Shown: piece after piece, positions 19,443 to 28,555 of the stretch
Layout of the letters: the number at the start of each line of letters is the position of its first letter
How positions within the stretch are numbered: the stretch's first letter is position 1
DNA from: Sorangium aterium
GTDB lineage: Bacteria > Myxococcota_A > Polyangia > Polyangiales > Polyangiaceae
NCBI RefSeq assembly: GCF_028368935.1
Contig: NZ_JAQNDK010000001.1
Location: forward strand, 1,054,001-1,118,000
Reading direction: 5' to 3'
Length of the DNA: 64,000 bases
Program-made: the position numbers and the translations under genes
Notes under the pieces: model-generated
The model's input: only the letters and a program-made list of their open reading frames with translations
Told to the model about the DNA's origin: nothing
The model's database searches: none

Positions 19443-20051
19443 ATGGCACCGATCATTCCCAATCCAGACAAGATAAAGAGCTTCCCCACCGAGGCGGCCT
19501 TCGAAGCCTGGCTGGCCGCGAACCACGCCCGCGAGACCGAGCTGTGGCTGAAGATTCACAAGAAGGACTCGGGCGTGCCGACGGTGACCTACGCGCAGGC
19601 GCTGGACGTGGCCCTGTGCTGGGGGTGGATCGACGGCATCCGGAAGTCCTTCGACGAGATCTCGTTTCTGCAGCGGTACACCCCTCGTAAGGCGAGGAGC
19701 GTCTGGAGCCAGATCAACAGGGATCACATCGCTCGGCTCACGACGGCCGGCCGCATGACCCCGCACGGCCAGCGGCACGTCGACGCCGCAAAGGCGGATG
19801 GCCGCTGGGAGGCCGCCTATGCCCCCATCCGCAGCGCGACCGAAGACACCCTTCCTGCGGACCTGCGCGCGGCCATCGAGGCGAACCCACGGGCGCGCAA
19901 GACGTTCCAGACCCTCGGACGCCAGAACCTCTTCGCGCTGGCGTTTCGCATGAACAACGTGAAGACGCCCGCCGGGCGCGCGAAGAAGATCGAGACGCTG
20001 GTGGCGATGCTGGCGCGCGGTGAGACCATCGTGCCGGAAGGGCGGCGCTGA
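19443..20051 (+). CDS. YdeI/OmpD-associated family protein
   Basis: 202 residues with the family's typical blocks: SFPTEAAFEAWLAANHARETELWLKIHKKDSG, then VTYAQALDVALCWGWIDGIRKSFDEISFLQRYTPRKARSVWSQIN, and a C-terminal helical part (FQTLGRQNLFALAFRMNNVKTPAGRAKKIETLV). Homologues are annotated as bacteriocin-protection or OmpD-associated proteins, but the molecular role is not established. Length and domain order are normal. It is separated by 29 bp from a VOC-domain gene on the same strand. Confidence 0.9.
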   Translation: MAPIIPNPDKIKSFPTEAAFEAWLAANHARETELWLKIHKKDSGVPTVTYAQALDVALCWGWIDGIRKSFDEISFLQRYTPRKARSVWSQINRDHIARLTTAGRMTPHGQRHVDAAKADGRWEAAYAPIRSATEDTLPADLRAAIEANPRARKTFQTLGRQNLFALAFRMNNVKTPAGRAKKIETLVAMLARGETIVPEGRR

Positions 20052-20080
20052 CCTCGGTCGGCGCGCGCGGCTCCCCTCCG

Positions 20081-20434
20081 ATGAGCGTGCAACGTGTTGC
20101 CTACCTGGTCCTCCGATGCGCGGACCTCGAGCGCTCGCGGCGGTTCTACGAGGGCCTTGGCCTGCGATTGTCCCCGGAACAGCACGGCAGCGGAGCAAAG
20201 CACTACTCGTGCGATGTGGGAGGAATGATCCTCGAGCTCTATCCGCTCTCGGACAGGCCGACCTCCGGTCTCCGCCTGGGGCTCGTCGTCTCCGACCTCG
20301 CGCGGGTCCTGGAGTCGCTCAGAGCATCGGGCGCCGTCGTCGGCGCCGTCCGCGCCGTGGGCTCCGAAGGCAGCTCGCCCGTGACAGTCATCGATCCCGA
20401 CGGCCATTGGATCGCCCTGGAACAAGAACGCTGA
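20081..20434 (+). CDS. VOC-family (glyoxalase/bleomycin-resistance-like) protein
   Basis: 117 residues, one VOC module with the paired beta-alpha-beta-beta-beta units: RVAYLVLRCADLERSRRFYEGLGL, then GMILELYPL, LGLVVSDLARVLESL and VTVIDPDGHWIALEQ. Two of the usual metal-ligand Glu positions (ILELY, IALEQ) are present; the first ligand, usually His, is replaced in VAYLVL. It may act as a metal-dependent lyase/dioxygenase-like enzyme or a small-molecule binder; the substrate cannot be inferred. Confidence 0.88.
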   Translation: MSVQRVAYLVLRCADLERSRRFYEGLGLRLSPEQHGSGAKHYSCDVGGMILELYPLSDRPTSGLRLGLVVSDLARVLESLRASGAVVGAVRAVGSEGSSPVTVIDPDGHWIALEQER

Positions 20435-20474
20435 GCCGCTCCAGGGCAAAGCAGAGGAGCGAGCGCAGCACCTC

Positions 20475-21716
20475 ATGAGCCGCTCCCGCCCGTCCTCCGC
20501 GGGCGACGAGGCACCTGTCGCGAACAGCGCGCGGAACTTGGCCCTCCCGCGCGCCGCCTGGCATCTCCGCGCGGTGCGATCGCGTCTCTTCCTCGCGCTC
20601 GCCGCCGCGATCGCCGTCGGGATCGCGCCGGCGACGGCATCTCCGGCGCCGCCGGGCGTCCGAAAGCTCCACGTAGAGGCCGGGGCGGTCCACGCCACGG
20701 TCGGCGCGTCGGGCAAGCAGGTGCGCCTCACGCTCGATCCCGAGCTTCAGCGCGCCGCCGAGCGCCTCCTCGCCCGCTCCGGCGCCCCGGAGGGCGCCAT
20801 CGTCGCCTCCGACGTCCGCACCGGCCGCATCCTCGTGTGGGCGAGCCGCGGAGACCGGGACTACGTTGCCACCCCGCTCGCCCCCAGCGCGAGCCTCTTC
20901 AAGATCGTCACCGCGGCGGCGCTGCTCGAGGGCCGCAAGGTGAACATCGCCACGCCCGTCTGCTACACGGGCGGGATGAGCGCGATCACCGCGGCCGATC
21001 TGGAAGGCCGCGGCGCCACCTGCACCGTCTTCGGCGAGGCGCTCGGCCGCAGCATCAACGGCGTGTTCGCCCGCCTCGCAGGCCGGCACCTCACGGCCGA
21101 CGACCTGCGCAACAAGGCGCGCGACCTCGGCTTCGACGGCGAGGTCCCCATCGACATCCCCGTCGCGCCGAGCACCGCCAACATCCCCGCCGGCGGGCTC
21201 GGTTTCGCCCGCGCCGCCGCGGGCTTCTGGAGCGGGCGGCTCAGCCCGCTCGGCGCCCTGTTCGCGATGCAGACGATCGCCAACGACGGCGAGCGCGTCC
21301 GCCTCTCGCTGCTCGCGCCGCCGGGCGCGCAGGACCGCGAGGACGCGGACGCCGTCACGCCGCGGAGCACCGACGGCCGCGGCCTCCGGACCGACGTCGC
21401 GCGCACCCTCCGATCGATGCTCGAGATCACGACGCGGCGGGGCACCTGCGCCAAGGCGTTCCGCAAGCCCGACGGCACCCGCGCCCTCGGCACCATGCCC
21501 GTCGCCGCCAAGACCGGCACGCTCGTCGGCGGCAGCCCGTCGCGGATGTTCTCGTGGTTCGCCTCGTTCGCGCCCTCGGATCGCCCCGAGATCGCGGTCT
21601 CCGTGATGCTGGCCAACGACATCGCGTGGCGCACCAAGGCGAACCTCGTGGGACGCGAGCTGCTCGAGATCTACTTCGGCCGGAGACGGCCGGGGCCCGT
21701 GGCGCGGCGGCGCTGA
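20475..21716 (+). CDS. Penicillin-binding-protein-like transpeptidase
   Basis: 413 residues with an N-terminal signal or membrane anchor (RLFLALAAAIAVGIAPATA) and a transpeptidase domain but no glycosyltransferase domain. All three penicilloyl-serine motifs are visible: SLFK (S140-K143), SIN (S193-N195) and KTG (K346-G348). The opening VRLTLDPELQRAAERLL and GAIVASDVRTGRILVWAS match class A/B PBP transpeptidase domains. It should cross-link peptidoglycan or act as a carboxypeptidase-like or regulatory relative in the periplasm. No division or elongation genes adjoin it, so its place in wall synthesis is unclear. Confidence 0.9.
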   Translation: MSRSRPSSAGDEAPVANSARNLALPRAAWHLRAVRSRLFLALAAAIAVGIAPATASPAPPGVRKLHVEAGAVHATVGASGKQVRLTLDPELQRAAERLLARSGAPEGAIVASDVRTGRILVWASRGDRDYVATPLAPSASLFKIVTAAALLEGRKVNIATPVCYTGGMSAITAADLEGRGATCTVFGEALGRSINGVFARLAGRHLTADDLRNKARDLGFDGEVPIDIPVAPSTANIPAGGLGFARAAAGFWSGRLSPLGALFAMQTIANDGERVRLSLLAPPGAQDREDADAVTPRSTDGRGLRTDVARTLRSMLEITTRRGTCAKAFRKPDGTRALGTMPVAAKTGTLVGGSPSRMFSWFASFAPSDRPEIAVSVMLANDIAWRTKANLVGRELLEIYFGRRRPGPVARRR

Positions 21717-21887
21717 CGGCCCTGACGGCCATCGACGCCGCGCACACGACGCGCCCGTGGCGCATCGCCTTCACCGATCACACGCGCAGCTGCTTCCGTG
21801 ACGGCGCCCGCGCGTCAGGCGCAGCCCTTTGCTCGACCTGCATCACGCCTTGCGCTCCCCTCCCCGAGGATGTGACGCTCACGCGCC

Positions 21888-24800
21888 ATGGCGAAGGTTA
21901 CCGCACTCGGCATGGACACGATCACCGAGAAATCCGGTCATCAGATGACGGGGACGGCCGTGAGCGTGTGCCTCACGCCGGCCGCGCCGAGCCCGTTACC
22001 CATCCCCTACCCCACGATGGGCACCGTCGCGGAGGGGATCATCGACCCGTGCATGCGCACGAAGATCGAGGGCGCGAAGATCCTCACCGTCGGCGGCTGC
22101 ATGAAGGCCTGCCACGGCAATGAGCCGGGCACGCTCAAGGAGGTCGTCAGCCTCAACACCGGCGGCCCCTGCTTCCCTTGGCTCGGCGCGCCGAACGTCA
22201 TCATCGAGCTCGGCATGGCCGGCATCACCGGCAGCATGGGCCAGATGAACAAGAGCATCACCGTCGGCGCCGGCGCCAACGCGAGCGGCGCAGGCGGGGG
22301 CGGCGGCGGCGGAGGGGGCGGCGGCGGCGGCGCCGGAGGCCCGGGCGGCGGCAGCCCGCAAGGCGGCGGCAACGGCGGCGGAGGCGGCGGCGGCGGCAAC
22401 AGCGGCGCCGCGCCGCCGAGCCCGCCTGCGCCGCCGGGCGCCGAGGGGCAGGCCAGCGGTGGGCACCCGGTCGATGTCGTGACCGGCACGATGTTCACCC
22501 ATCCCACGATCGATTTCTCGATGCCGGGCTTCCTCTCGGCGCAGATGACCCGGAGATACCGCAGCTCTGCGGTGCGACACAAGGTCGGCCTCGGCTGGGG
22601 TTGGTCGCACGGATTCTCGTGGCAGGCCACGCGCGCCGGAGATCGCGTCGTCCTCGTCGATCCCGACTTCCGCGAGGTTCCCCTCGCGCTCCGAGGCGAG
22701 GACGAGGTCGTCGCGCTCGCGTTCGGCGTCCAGGTTCGCTTCGTCGGAGACGACATCGTGGTTGCGCTGAACGACGGCTATTTCCGCGTGCTGCGCCGCG
22801 CGGCAGGCTCCCCCGTCTACCGGCTCGCGGCGCTGCGGGACGAGACCGGAAATGCCATCGAGTGCGTCTGGGAGGCCGGAGAGCTGGTCGCGCTGCTCGA
22901 CTCCGCCGGACGGCGCGCGACTTTGCGGCGCGACGGCTCCTACCGGAGCTGGATCCAGTCGGTCGACGGCGAGGACGGCAAGACGCACGAGCGACGCCTC
23001 GTCACGTACGAGATCGACGCGCGGGGCGATCTCGTGCGGGTCATCGACGCGGGCGGCGTCGAGACGAGCTATGCTTACGACGAACATCACTACCTCGTCA
23101 GCGAGAGCTTGCCGGACGGGACGGTCTATCGCTTCCTCTACGCCGACCACGCCGGGCAGCGTCGCTGTGTCGAGACCTGGGGCGAGTTGCAGGGAGGCGA
23201 CATACTGGGCTCCCTCGGCGCGCGCTCCGCGGGCTCGCCTGTGCAGGCGAGAGGTCTCTTTCACGCTCGTTTCGACTACGGGCCTGGCCCCTTCGAGACG
23301 CGGATGATCGACGCGGCCGGCGGGGCGCACCGCTACCGGGGCAACGCTCTCGGGCTCGTGGAGGAGTACGTGGATCCGCGCGGCTATTCTTGGACCTACC
23401 GCTATGACCAGGCGGGCCGCCTGATCTCCACGAGCGACGGCGGGGGTCGCCTCGAGCGACGCAGCTTCGACCTGCACGGCCGCATGCTCGGCCTCACCAG
23501 GCCAGACGGCGCGCGGTGGGCCTGGAAACGAGACGACGAGCAGAGCAAGGTCGTCAGCGTCGACGCCGCTGGCAAGCGGGAGATCGAGACGACGTGCGGC
23601 ACGCGGACGGTGGAGCACCAGGACGCCCGCGGGCGCATCACCCGCTTCGCCTACGATGCCCACGGGTTGCTGCGCGACATCGCCTATCCCGACGGCACGG
23701 TGGAGACGCGCTCGTACGATGCTCACGGCAACATAAGCGAGCATACCTTCGAGGATGGCAGCCGGGCGCGGTACACGTTCGATCTCTTCGGTCGCCCCGT
23801 GTGGATCAGGACGCCGCACGGAGCGGAATACGAGCTCGGCTACGACTCGCGAGGCGATCTCGTGTTCATCGCCGAGCCGGGCGACAAAACGACAGAGTTC
23901 CGGATTGGCCCGACCCGCCTGATCGAGGCGATGCGCGATCCGTCTGGCGCGGTGACGCGCTACCGTCACGTCGCGGGCGCTCTTGTCGAGTGCGTGCGCG
24001 CGGATGGAACCCGCTACGCGTTCGGTCATGATGCCCTGCACCGCCTCGTGTGGATCGAAAACCCGGCCGGCGAGCGCTACCAGCGCGCCTATGACGCCGC
24101 GGGGAACATCGTCCGCGAGACATCGTTCGCGGGCGTGACGACGGAGTACGCTTACGACGGCTCGCGCCAGCTCGTGTCCGTCACCCGTGCAGACGGGGCG
24201 TGGATCCACCTGCTCCGCGACGCGGAGGGGCGAATCGTGGCACGGGAGCACTCGACCGGGCTCGTCGAGCGGTTCACCTACGGCGCGGGCGGCGCGCTGA
24301 CAGCGGCCGAGAGCCACGGCGTTCGCGTGCAGTTCGAGCGCGACGAGGACGGGCGCATCCTACGCGAGATCCAGGAGGCGGGCGGGTGGCGGTTCGAGAT
24401 CGGCACGGAGTACGACAGCAACGGGGGCGTCCTCGGGAAATCGTACTCGACCGGCTGGAGCGTCTCGTTCATCCGGCGCCCGGGAGACGGCGTACCCCTC
24501 GCCCTGCGTGCCGTCGCGACGACCCCGGAAGAGCTGCGCTTCGAGTACGACGATCGCGGGGTGGAGACGCTCCGCCGGCGCGCCATCGGCCCAGGCGCCA
24601 TCGCGACGGAGAGCGATGCGTATGGGCTCCCGACGCGCGTCTCCGTGTTGGGCGAGGACGAAGCAATGCTGCGCGAGCGACGGTACGAGTGGGCCGTGGG
24701 TGGGCCGCTGCGGCGAGTCGTCGACACCCACGCCGGGCAGCGGCGGTACGAGCTCGATCCGCTCGGACGACCGCTCGCGGCGGAGGGGCTCGGAGCTGCG

Positions 24801-26108
24801 GAGCATTTCCACTACGCCCCTCACGGTACGCCGGTGCCCCGCGCACAGCCGTGGGCGATCGGCCGCGGCGGGCGCCCGACGAGCGCCGGTGACGTGCGCG
24901 TCGCGTGGGATGCGCTCGGACGTCTCGCCGCGCAGAATACCCCCGATCCGCTGCGGAGCTGGGCGTATACCTATGACGAGAACGATCGCCTGATCGAGGC
25001 GCGGCGCGGCGACGGCCGGAGCGTGCGGTACCTCTACGACCCGTTCGGGCGGCGCCTCGCGGAGACGTATGACGACGGCGAGAGCACCTGGTTCGGGTGG
25101 GACGTCGACAGCCCCGTCGAGGAACGCAGCACGAAAGGAGGCGTGGTACGCCGCGTCTTCCGCGACGACGGGTACGTGCCGCTGCTCGAGGCGGAGGACG
25201 GACGCGCATTCCGGATGATCGCCACCGACGCGGCGGGCACGCCGTGGCTGTACGTGGATCCGAGCCACGACTGCGACGAGATCGATCTCTCGGCGTGGGG
25301 CACGGTCGCTCGCCGGAGCGGCCAGCCGGGCGGTCTGCGGTTCGCCGGGCAACGCGAGGACGCGTTCACCGGGCTGCACTACAACCATCACCGGCACTAC
25401 GCCCCCGCGCTGCACGTCTTCCTCACGCCAGATCCGCTGGGGATCGACGTAACGCTGAACGACGTGGGCTTCGTGCCCAATGTGACGCTGTACGTCGATC
25501 CTCTCGGGCTCACGACCATCGTGGTGGGCGCTCCGCACGACCCCACGATCAAGAGCCACGCGAAGCTCCTCAGGAAGCAGTACCCGGGCGCGAAGGTGAT
25601 CTCCTCGGATCAGCTGGGAAAGCCTCCGAGCTTGTGGCAGAAGCTCCGGGGCAAGAACAACAAGATCGATCCCAATGAAAACCATGTCGTCGTGACGACG
25701 CACGGCGCGCCCGGGAGCGCACAGTGGGGCAATGGCAGCGCGAGCGGCGAGCAGATCGGTGATATGCTGAAGAACGCCGGGTTCCAGGGCGGCCCGGGCG
25801 CGGTGGTGGACGTCTCCGCCTGCAACGCGGCGACGCCCGCGGCGGGCCAGAAGAGCATCGCCCACGGGATCGCTTCGTCCACGGGCGCCAACGCGAACGG
25901 CGCCATGCGCGACCCGTCGGTCGATCCGAACCAGGTCCACAACTACCAAGGCAAGAAACCCTCCTGGAAATTCTGGGGGAAGCCCCCCCAGTATCCCTAT
26001 CGTCCTGGCGAGATGTGCCCCACGCCCCAGGGCCCCTTCGTGCATCAAGGCTACTACGTCGGAGTGACGCCATCCGGATCGGTCAGCGGCGTCCCGTTCA
26101 AGCCATGA
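21888..26108 (+). CDS. PAAR/Rhs polymorphic toxin with clan-CD-peptidase-like tip
   Basis: 1406 residues. Residues 1-125: PAAR-like (DUF4150-type) spike domain (GTAVSVCLTPAAPSP, TVGGCMKACHGNEPGT). About 126-190: poly-Gly/Ser linker. About 195-300: DUF6531-type opening (GHPVDVVTGTMFTHPTIDFSMPG, two adjacent blocks). 300-1150: many YD/Rhs repeats (YDAHGNI, YDPFGRRLAETYD). About 1160-1207: Rhs core end (GLRFAGQREDAFTGLHYNHH, then YVDPLGL), where such proteins are cut. About 1210-1406: the variable tip, with HVVVTTHG (H1272) and AVVDVSACNA (C1312), the His-Gly and Cys pattern of clan CD cysteine peptidases. Likely delivered by a type VI system. The partner gene overlaps its stop by 4 nt. Confidence 0.88.
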   Translation: MAKVTALGMDTITEKSGHQMTGTAVSVCLTPAAPSPLPIPYPTMGTVAEGIIDPCMRTKIEGAKILTVGGCMKACHGNEPGTLKEVVSLNTGGPCFPWLGAPNVIIELGMAGITGSMGQMNKSITVGAGANASGAGGGGGGGGGGGGGAGGPGGGSPQGGGNGGGGGGGGNSGAAPPSPPAPPGAEGQASGGHPVDVVTGTMFTHPTIDFSMPGFLSAQMTRRYRSSAVRHKVGLGWGWSHGFSWQATRAGDRVVLVDPDFREVPLALRGEDEVVALAFGVQVRFVGDDIVVALNDGYFRVLRRAAGSPVYRLAALRDETGNAIECVWEAGELVALLDSAGRRATLRRDGSYRSWIQSVDGEDGKTHERRLVTYEIDARGDLVRVIDAGGVETSYAYDEHHYLVSESLPDGTVYRFLYADHAGQRRCVETWGELQGGDILGSLGARSAGSPVQARGLFHARFDYGPGPFETRMIDAAGGAHRYRGNALGLVEEYVDPRGYSWTYRYDQAGRLISTSDGGGRLERRSFDLHGRMLGLTRPDGARWAWKRDDEQSKVVSVDAAGKREIETTCGTRTVEHQDARGRITRFAYDAHGLLRDIAYPDGTVETRSYDAHGNISEHTFEDGSRARYTFDLFGRPVWIRTPHGAEYELGYDSRGDLVFIAEPGDKTTEFRIGPTRLIEAMRDPSGAVTRYRHVAGALVECVRADGTRYAFGHDALHRLVWIENPAGERYQRAYDAAGNIVRETSFAGVTTEYAYDGSRQLVSVTRADGAWIHLLRDAEGRIVAREHSTGLVERFTYGAGGALTAAESHGVRVQFERDEDGRILREIQEAGGWRFEIGTEYDSNGGVLGKSYSTGWSVSFIRRPGDGVPLALRAVATTPEELRFEYDDRGVETLRRRAIGPGAIATESDAYGLPTRVSVLGEDEAMLRERRYEWAVGGPLRRVVDTHAGQRRYELDPLGRPLAAEGLGAAEHFHYAPHGTPVPRAQPWAIGRGGRPTSAGDVRVAWDALGRLAAQNTPDPLRSWAYTYDENDRLIEARRGDGRSVRYLYDPFGRRLAETYDDGESTWFGWDVDSPVEERSTKGGVVRRVFRDDGYVPLLEAEDGRAFRMIATDAAGTPWLYVDPSHDCDEIDLSAWGTVARRSGQPGGLRFAGQREDAFTGLHYNHHRHYAPALHVFLTPDPLGIDVTLNDVGFVPNVTLYVDPLGLTTIVVGAPHDPTIKSHAKLLRKQYPGAKVISSDQLGKPPSLWQKLRGKNNKIDPNENHVVVTTHGAPGSAQWGNGSASGEQIGDMLKNAGFQGGPGAVVDVSACNAATPAAGQKSIAHGIASSTGANANGAMRDPSVDPNQVHNYQGKKPSWKFWGKPPQYPYRPGEMCPTPQGPFVHQGYYVGVTPSGSVSGVPFKP

Positions 26109-27781
26109 GCCCTCGTCTCGCGAGCGTACCGTCCCCCTTTGGCGGGCTGCCCCGGCAGGCGGATATCGACGCGCTGCTCTCGCGGGCCAGCTTCGGGCGC
26201 GTGCTGGCGCGACCGCCGGCGCCGGGGCGCAGCGTCGCGCCGACGCTCTCGTGGGTCGACCGCAGCGCGCTCGCCGAGCTGCGGCCGCTGCTCCAGATCG
26301 GCGACGGGGCGCCACCGGCCGAGAGCGCATGGCATGAGGCGCCGGTGCTCGAGCTGATCGGCCGAGGCGAGCGCGTCGCAACGCTGACGCTGCATCACGG
26401 GCTCGCGGTCGGCTATCCCGGCTGGAACGCAGCCGCCCCGCTCGCGCGCCCGGAGAAACTCGCGCGCTGGCTGGCCGAGCGGGGGTGTCTCACGCCGCCG
26501 GGGGGGACGCCGGGCGCCGGGCCCGAGAGCGCGGCGGAAGGGCCCCGCTGGCCGGAGGGCGCTCCGCCTGACCTCGCGCCGCTCCGCGGGGCGCTCGCAG
26601 CCCCGGCGGGGGGCCGCCTCGGAGGAGCCGTCGAGGCGTTGTCGGTGCTGGGGCAAGCGCGTCCGGCGCCCCTGGATCAGGCCACGATACTGCTGGAATG
26701 GCTCGGTCATGACGCGGGCGCCTGGACGGCCGCGCCACACAGCGATCCCGTGCCGCTCGCGCTGCTCCGCGTGCTCGGGGATGCCGTGGTGGACGACGCC
26801 ATCCGCGCCGGGCTGAGCTCGGCCGAAGCGCGGCGCGGAGCGGCTCGCTTCGTCGCAGCGACGATCGCGACCCGCGCGGATCAGAAGCGGCGGCGCGAGC
26901 GGCTCGCGGGAACCCTCGTCGCCCTGCGGGAGGCCGCGCGGACTTCGGGGGTCGAGGGGAGCAGCCGCGCTCTCGAGGCAGCGCTCGCTCCCGCTCCGCT
27001 GGCCGCTCCCGAGGGCACCCGGCTCCTCGCGGCGGCGCAGCACGGTCGCCTCTCTCGGATTTGCCGAGACGGCGATCACGTCGCTGCGCTGGACGGGCTC
27101 TCCATCACCCGGTTCAGCGCCGGCGCGCCCGAGGGGCAAATCCTGTTCGAGCTACCCGGCGTGCACACCCCCCTCTTCGCGCGCAACGGGCGCGCATACT
27201 TCCTGCTGAACGGCCGCGTCTGCGAGGTATCGACTCCAGGGGGACCGCTCGTCGCAACCGAGCCCAGCCTCTGGTCCCGCATCGCGCGCTCGTCGCTTTC
27301 CTACGGCGTCGCGCGCGCGCGGTGGGAGCGCGCGCGGCGACGCTGCGCAGAGCGGGCGGAAGCGCAGGAGCCAATGCCCATCTTCCTCGAGATTGACGAA
27401 GAGGAGGAGGAAGCGTACGCGAAGCTCGGCGCGATCGGGGCGCCATTACCGCGCGCGGTAGCGACACGCGCGCTCGCGTGGTTCGCGCCGGGGCTCAACC
27501 TCGTCGCCTGGGAGGGTGCGCGCTCCGGGTCCGCCAAGCTCGGAGGTCGACCCATCCACCTCGCAGCCGGCGATGACGGGCTCTACGTGCTCGTCGAACA
27601 CGCGCCGGGAGAGCACGCCGTCCTCCGGATCGACGGCGGGGCGATCACGACGTCAGCGCGCTTCCAGGTGGAACCTCGGGCCATCGTACACTGGAGGCCG
27701 GCAGGAGAGAGCGTGCACCTGCTCTTGGAAGCGCCGCTCGGCGACGTGCTCGTGGACGTGGCGCTCGGCAAGAAGGCGTGA
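26105..27781 (+). CDS. Large partner gene of the Rhs toxin (candidate immunity or adaptor)
   Basis: 558 residues. The ATG at 26105 overlaps the toxin stop (ATGA), giving strict coupling. No signal peptide or membrane segment. Residues about 75-125 (LELIGRGERVATLTLHHGLAVGYPGW, ARPEKLARWLAERG) form a small alpha/beta unit; residues about 180-290 are helical; from about 325 strand-rich repeats suggest a propeller-like half (DHVAALDGLSITRFSAGAP, ARNGRAYFLLNGRVCEVS, DDGLYVLVEHAPGEHAVLRID). Position directly after a polymorphic toxin suggests immunity, but immunity proteins are usually smaller, so a loading adaptor is an equal possibility. I do not recognise the family. Confidence 0.75.
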   Translation: MSPRLASVPSPFGGLPRQADIDALLSRASFGRVLARPPAPGRSVAPTLSWVDRSALAELRPLLQIGDGAPPAESAWHEAPVLELIGRGERVATLTLHHGLAVGYPGWNAAAPLARPEKLARWLAERGCLTPPGGTPGAGPESAAEGPRWPEGAPPDLAPLRGALAAPAGGRLGGAVEALSVLGQARPAPLDQATILLEWLGHDAGAWTAAPHSDPVPLALLRVLGDAVVDDAIRAGLSSAEARRGAARFVAATIATRADQKRRRERLAGTLVALREAARTSGVEGSSRALEAALAPAPLAAPEGTRLLAAAQHGRLSRICRDGDHVAALDGLSITRFSAGAPEGQILFELPGVHTPLFARNGRAYFLLNGRVCEVSTPGGPLVATEPSLWSRIARSSLSYGVARARWERARRRCAERAEAQEPMPIFLEIDEEEEEAYAKLGAIGAPLPRAVATRALAWFAPGLNLVAWEGARSGSAKLGGRPIHLAAGDDGLYVLVEHAPGEHAVLRIDGGAITTSARFQVEPRAIVHWRPAGESVHLLLEAPLGDVLVDVALGKKA

Positions 27782-27906
27782 GCGGCGCTGGCCGCTCGGG
27801 AAGGCGAGCGCCGACGCCCCGCGCTCGCCGCGCACAGCCTCGTCGCCCGGCGTCGCTGAGGGGCCGAGCGCCGCTGACGGGCGGCCCGGGGCTGGGTTAC
27901 GCTGCG

Positions 27907-28548
27907 ATGACCCCCATGAACGCCCGAGACCGCATCCCCCTCCTCCTCGCTCAACTGCGCGAGGAGTACCCCGACGCGCGTTACGAGCTCGACTGGAAGA
28001 CGCCGCTCGATCTGCTCGTCGCGACCATCCTGGCCGCGCAGTGCACGGACGAGCGCGTCAACCGGGTGACCGCCACGCTCTTCCCGAAGTACCCGACGGC
28101 GCAGGCGTACGCCGACGCGCCCACGGCGGAGCTCGAGGAAGAGCTCAAGCCGACCGGCTTCTACCGCCAGAAGACGAAGATGGTGCAGGCCATGTGCAGG
28201 GAGCTCGTCGCGCGCTTCGGCGGCGAGGTGCCCGCGACCATGGCCGATCTCACCACGCTGCCGGGCGTGGCCAGGAAGACGGCGAACGTCGTGCTCAACA
28301 CGGCGTTCGACATCGCCTCGGGGATCATCGTCGACACCCACGTCGCCCGCCTCAGCGGGCGCATCGGCCTCTCGAAGCGCGAGAAGCCCGAGCAGATCGA
28401 GGAGGATCTGATGAAGATCGTGCCGAAGGATCAATGGACGTTCTTCGGCCCCGCGCTGGTGCTGCACGGCCGCTACACCTGCGTCGCCAGGAAGCCGAAA
28501 TGCGGGGAGTGCCGGATGAGCGAGTTCTGTCCGAAGGAAGGGGTCTGA
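27907..28548 (+). CDS. nth: Endonuclease III (DNA glycosylase/AP lyase)
   Basis: 213 residues, normal length. It removes oxidised pyrimidines and nicks abasic sites in base-excision repair. The helix-hairpin-helix TLPGVARKTANVV carries the catalytic Lys124; Asp143 is in VDTHVARLSGR. The C-terminal 4Fe-4S ligand pattern Cx6Cx2Cx5C is intact (CVARKPKCGECRMSEFC). The ATG at 27907 (MTPMNARDR) is chosen; an in-frame ATG at 27778 would add an Arg/Pro-rich stretch of shadow type. It is followed after 7 bp by the uracil-DNA glycosylase gene, a sensible repair pair. Confidence 0.97.
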   Translation: MTPMNARDRIPLLLAQLREEYPDARYELDWKTPLDLLVATILAAQCTDERVNRVTATLFPKYPTAQAYADAPTAELEEELKPTGFYRQKTKMVQAMCRELVARFGGEVPATMADLTTLPGVARKTANVVLNTAFDIASGIIVDTHVARLSGRIGLSKREKPEQIEEDLMKIVPKDQWTFFGPALVLHGRYTCVARKPKCGECRMSEFCPKEGV

Positions 28549-28555
28549 GCGAGAG

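Noticed and set aside
21996-24317. 773-codon minus-strand open frame
   Set aside because: Antisense to the YD-repeat region of the Rhs toxin; no motif and biased composition.
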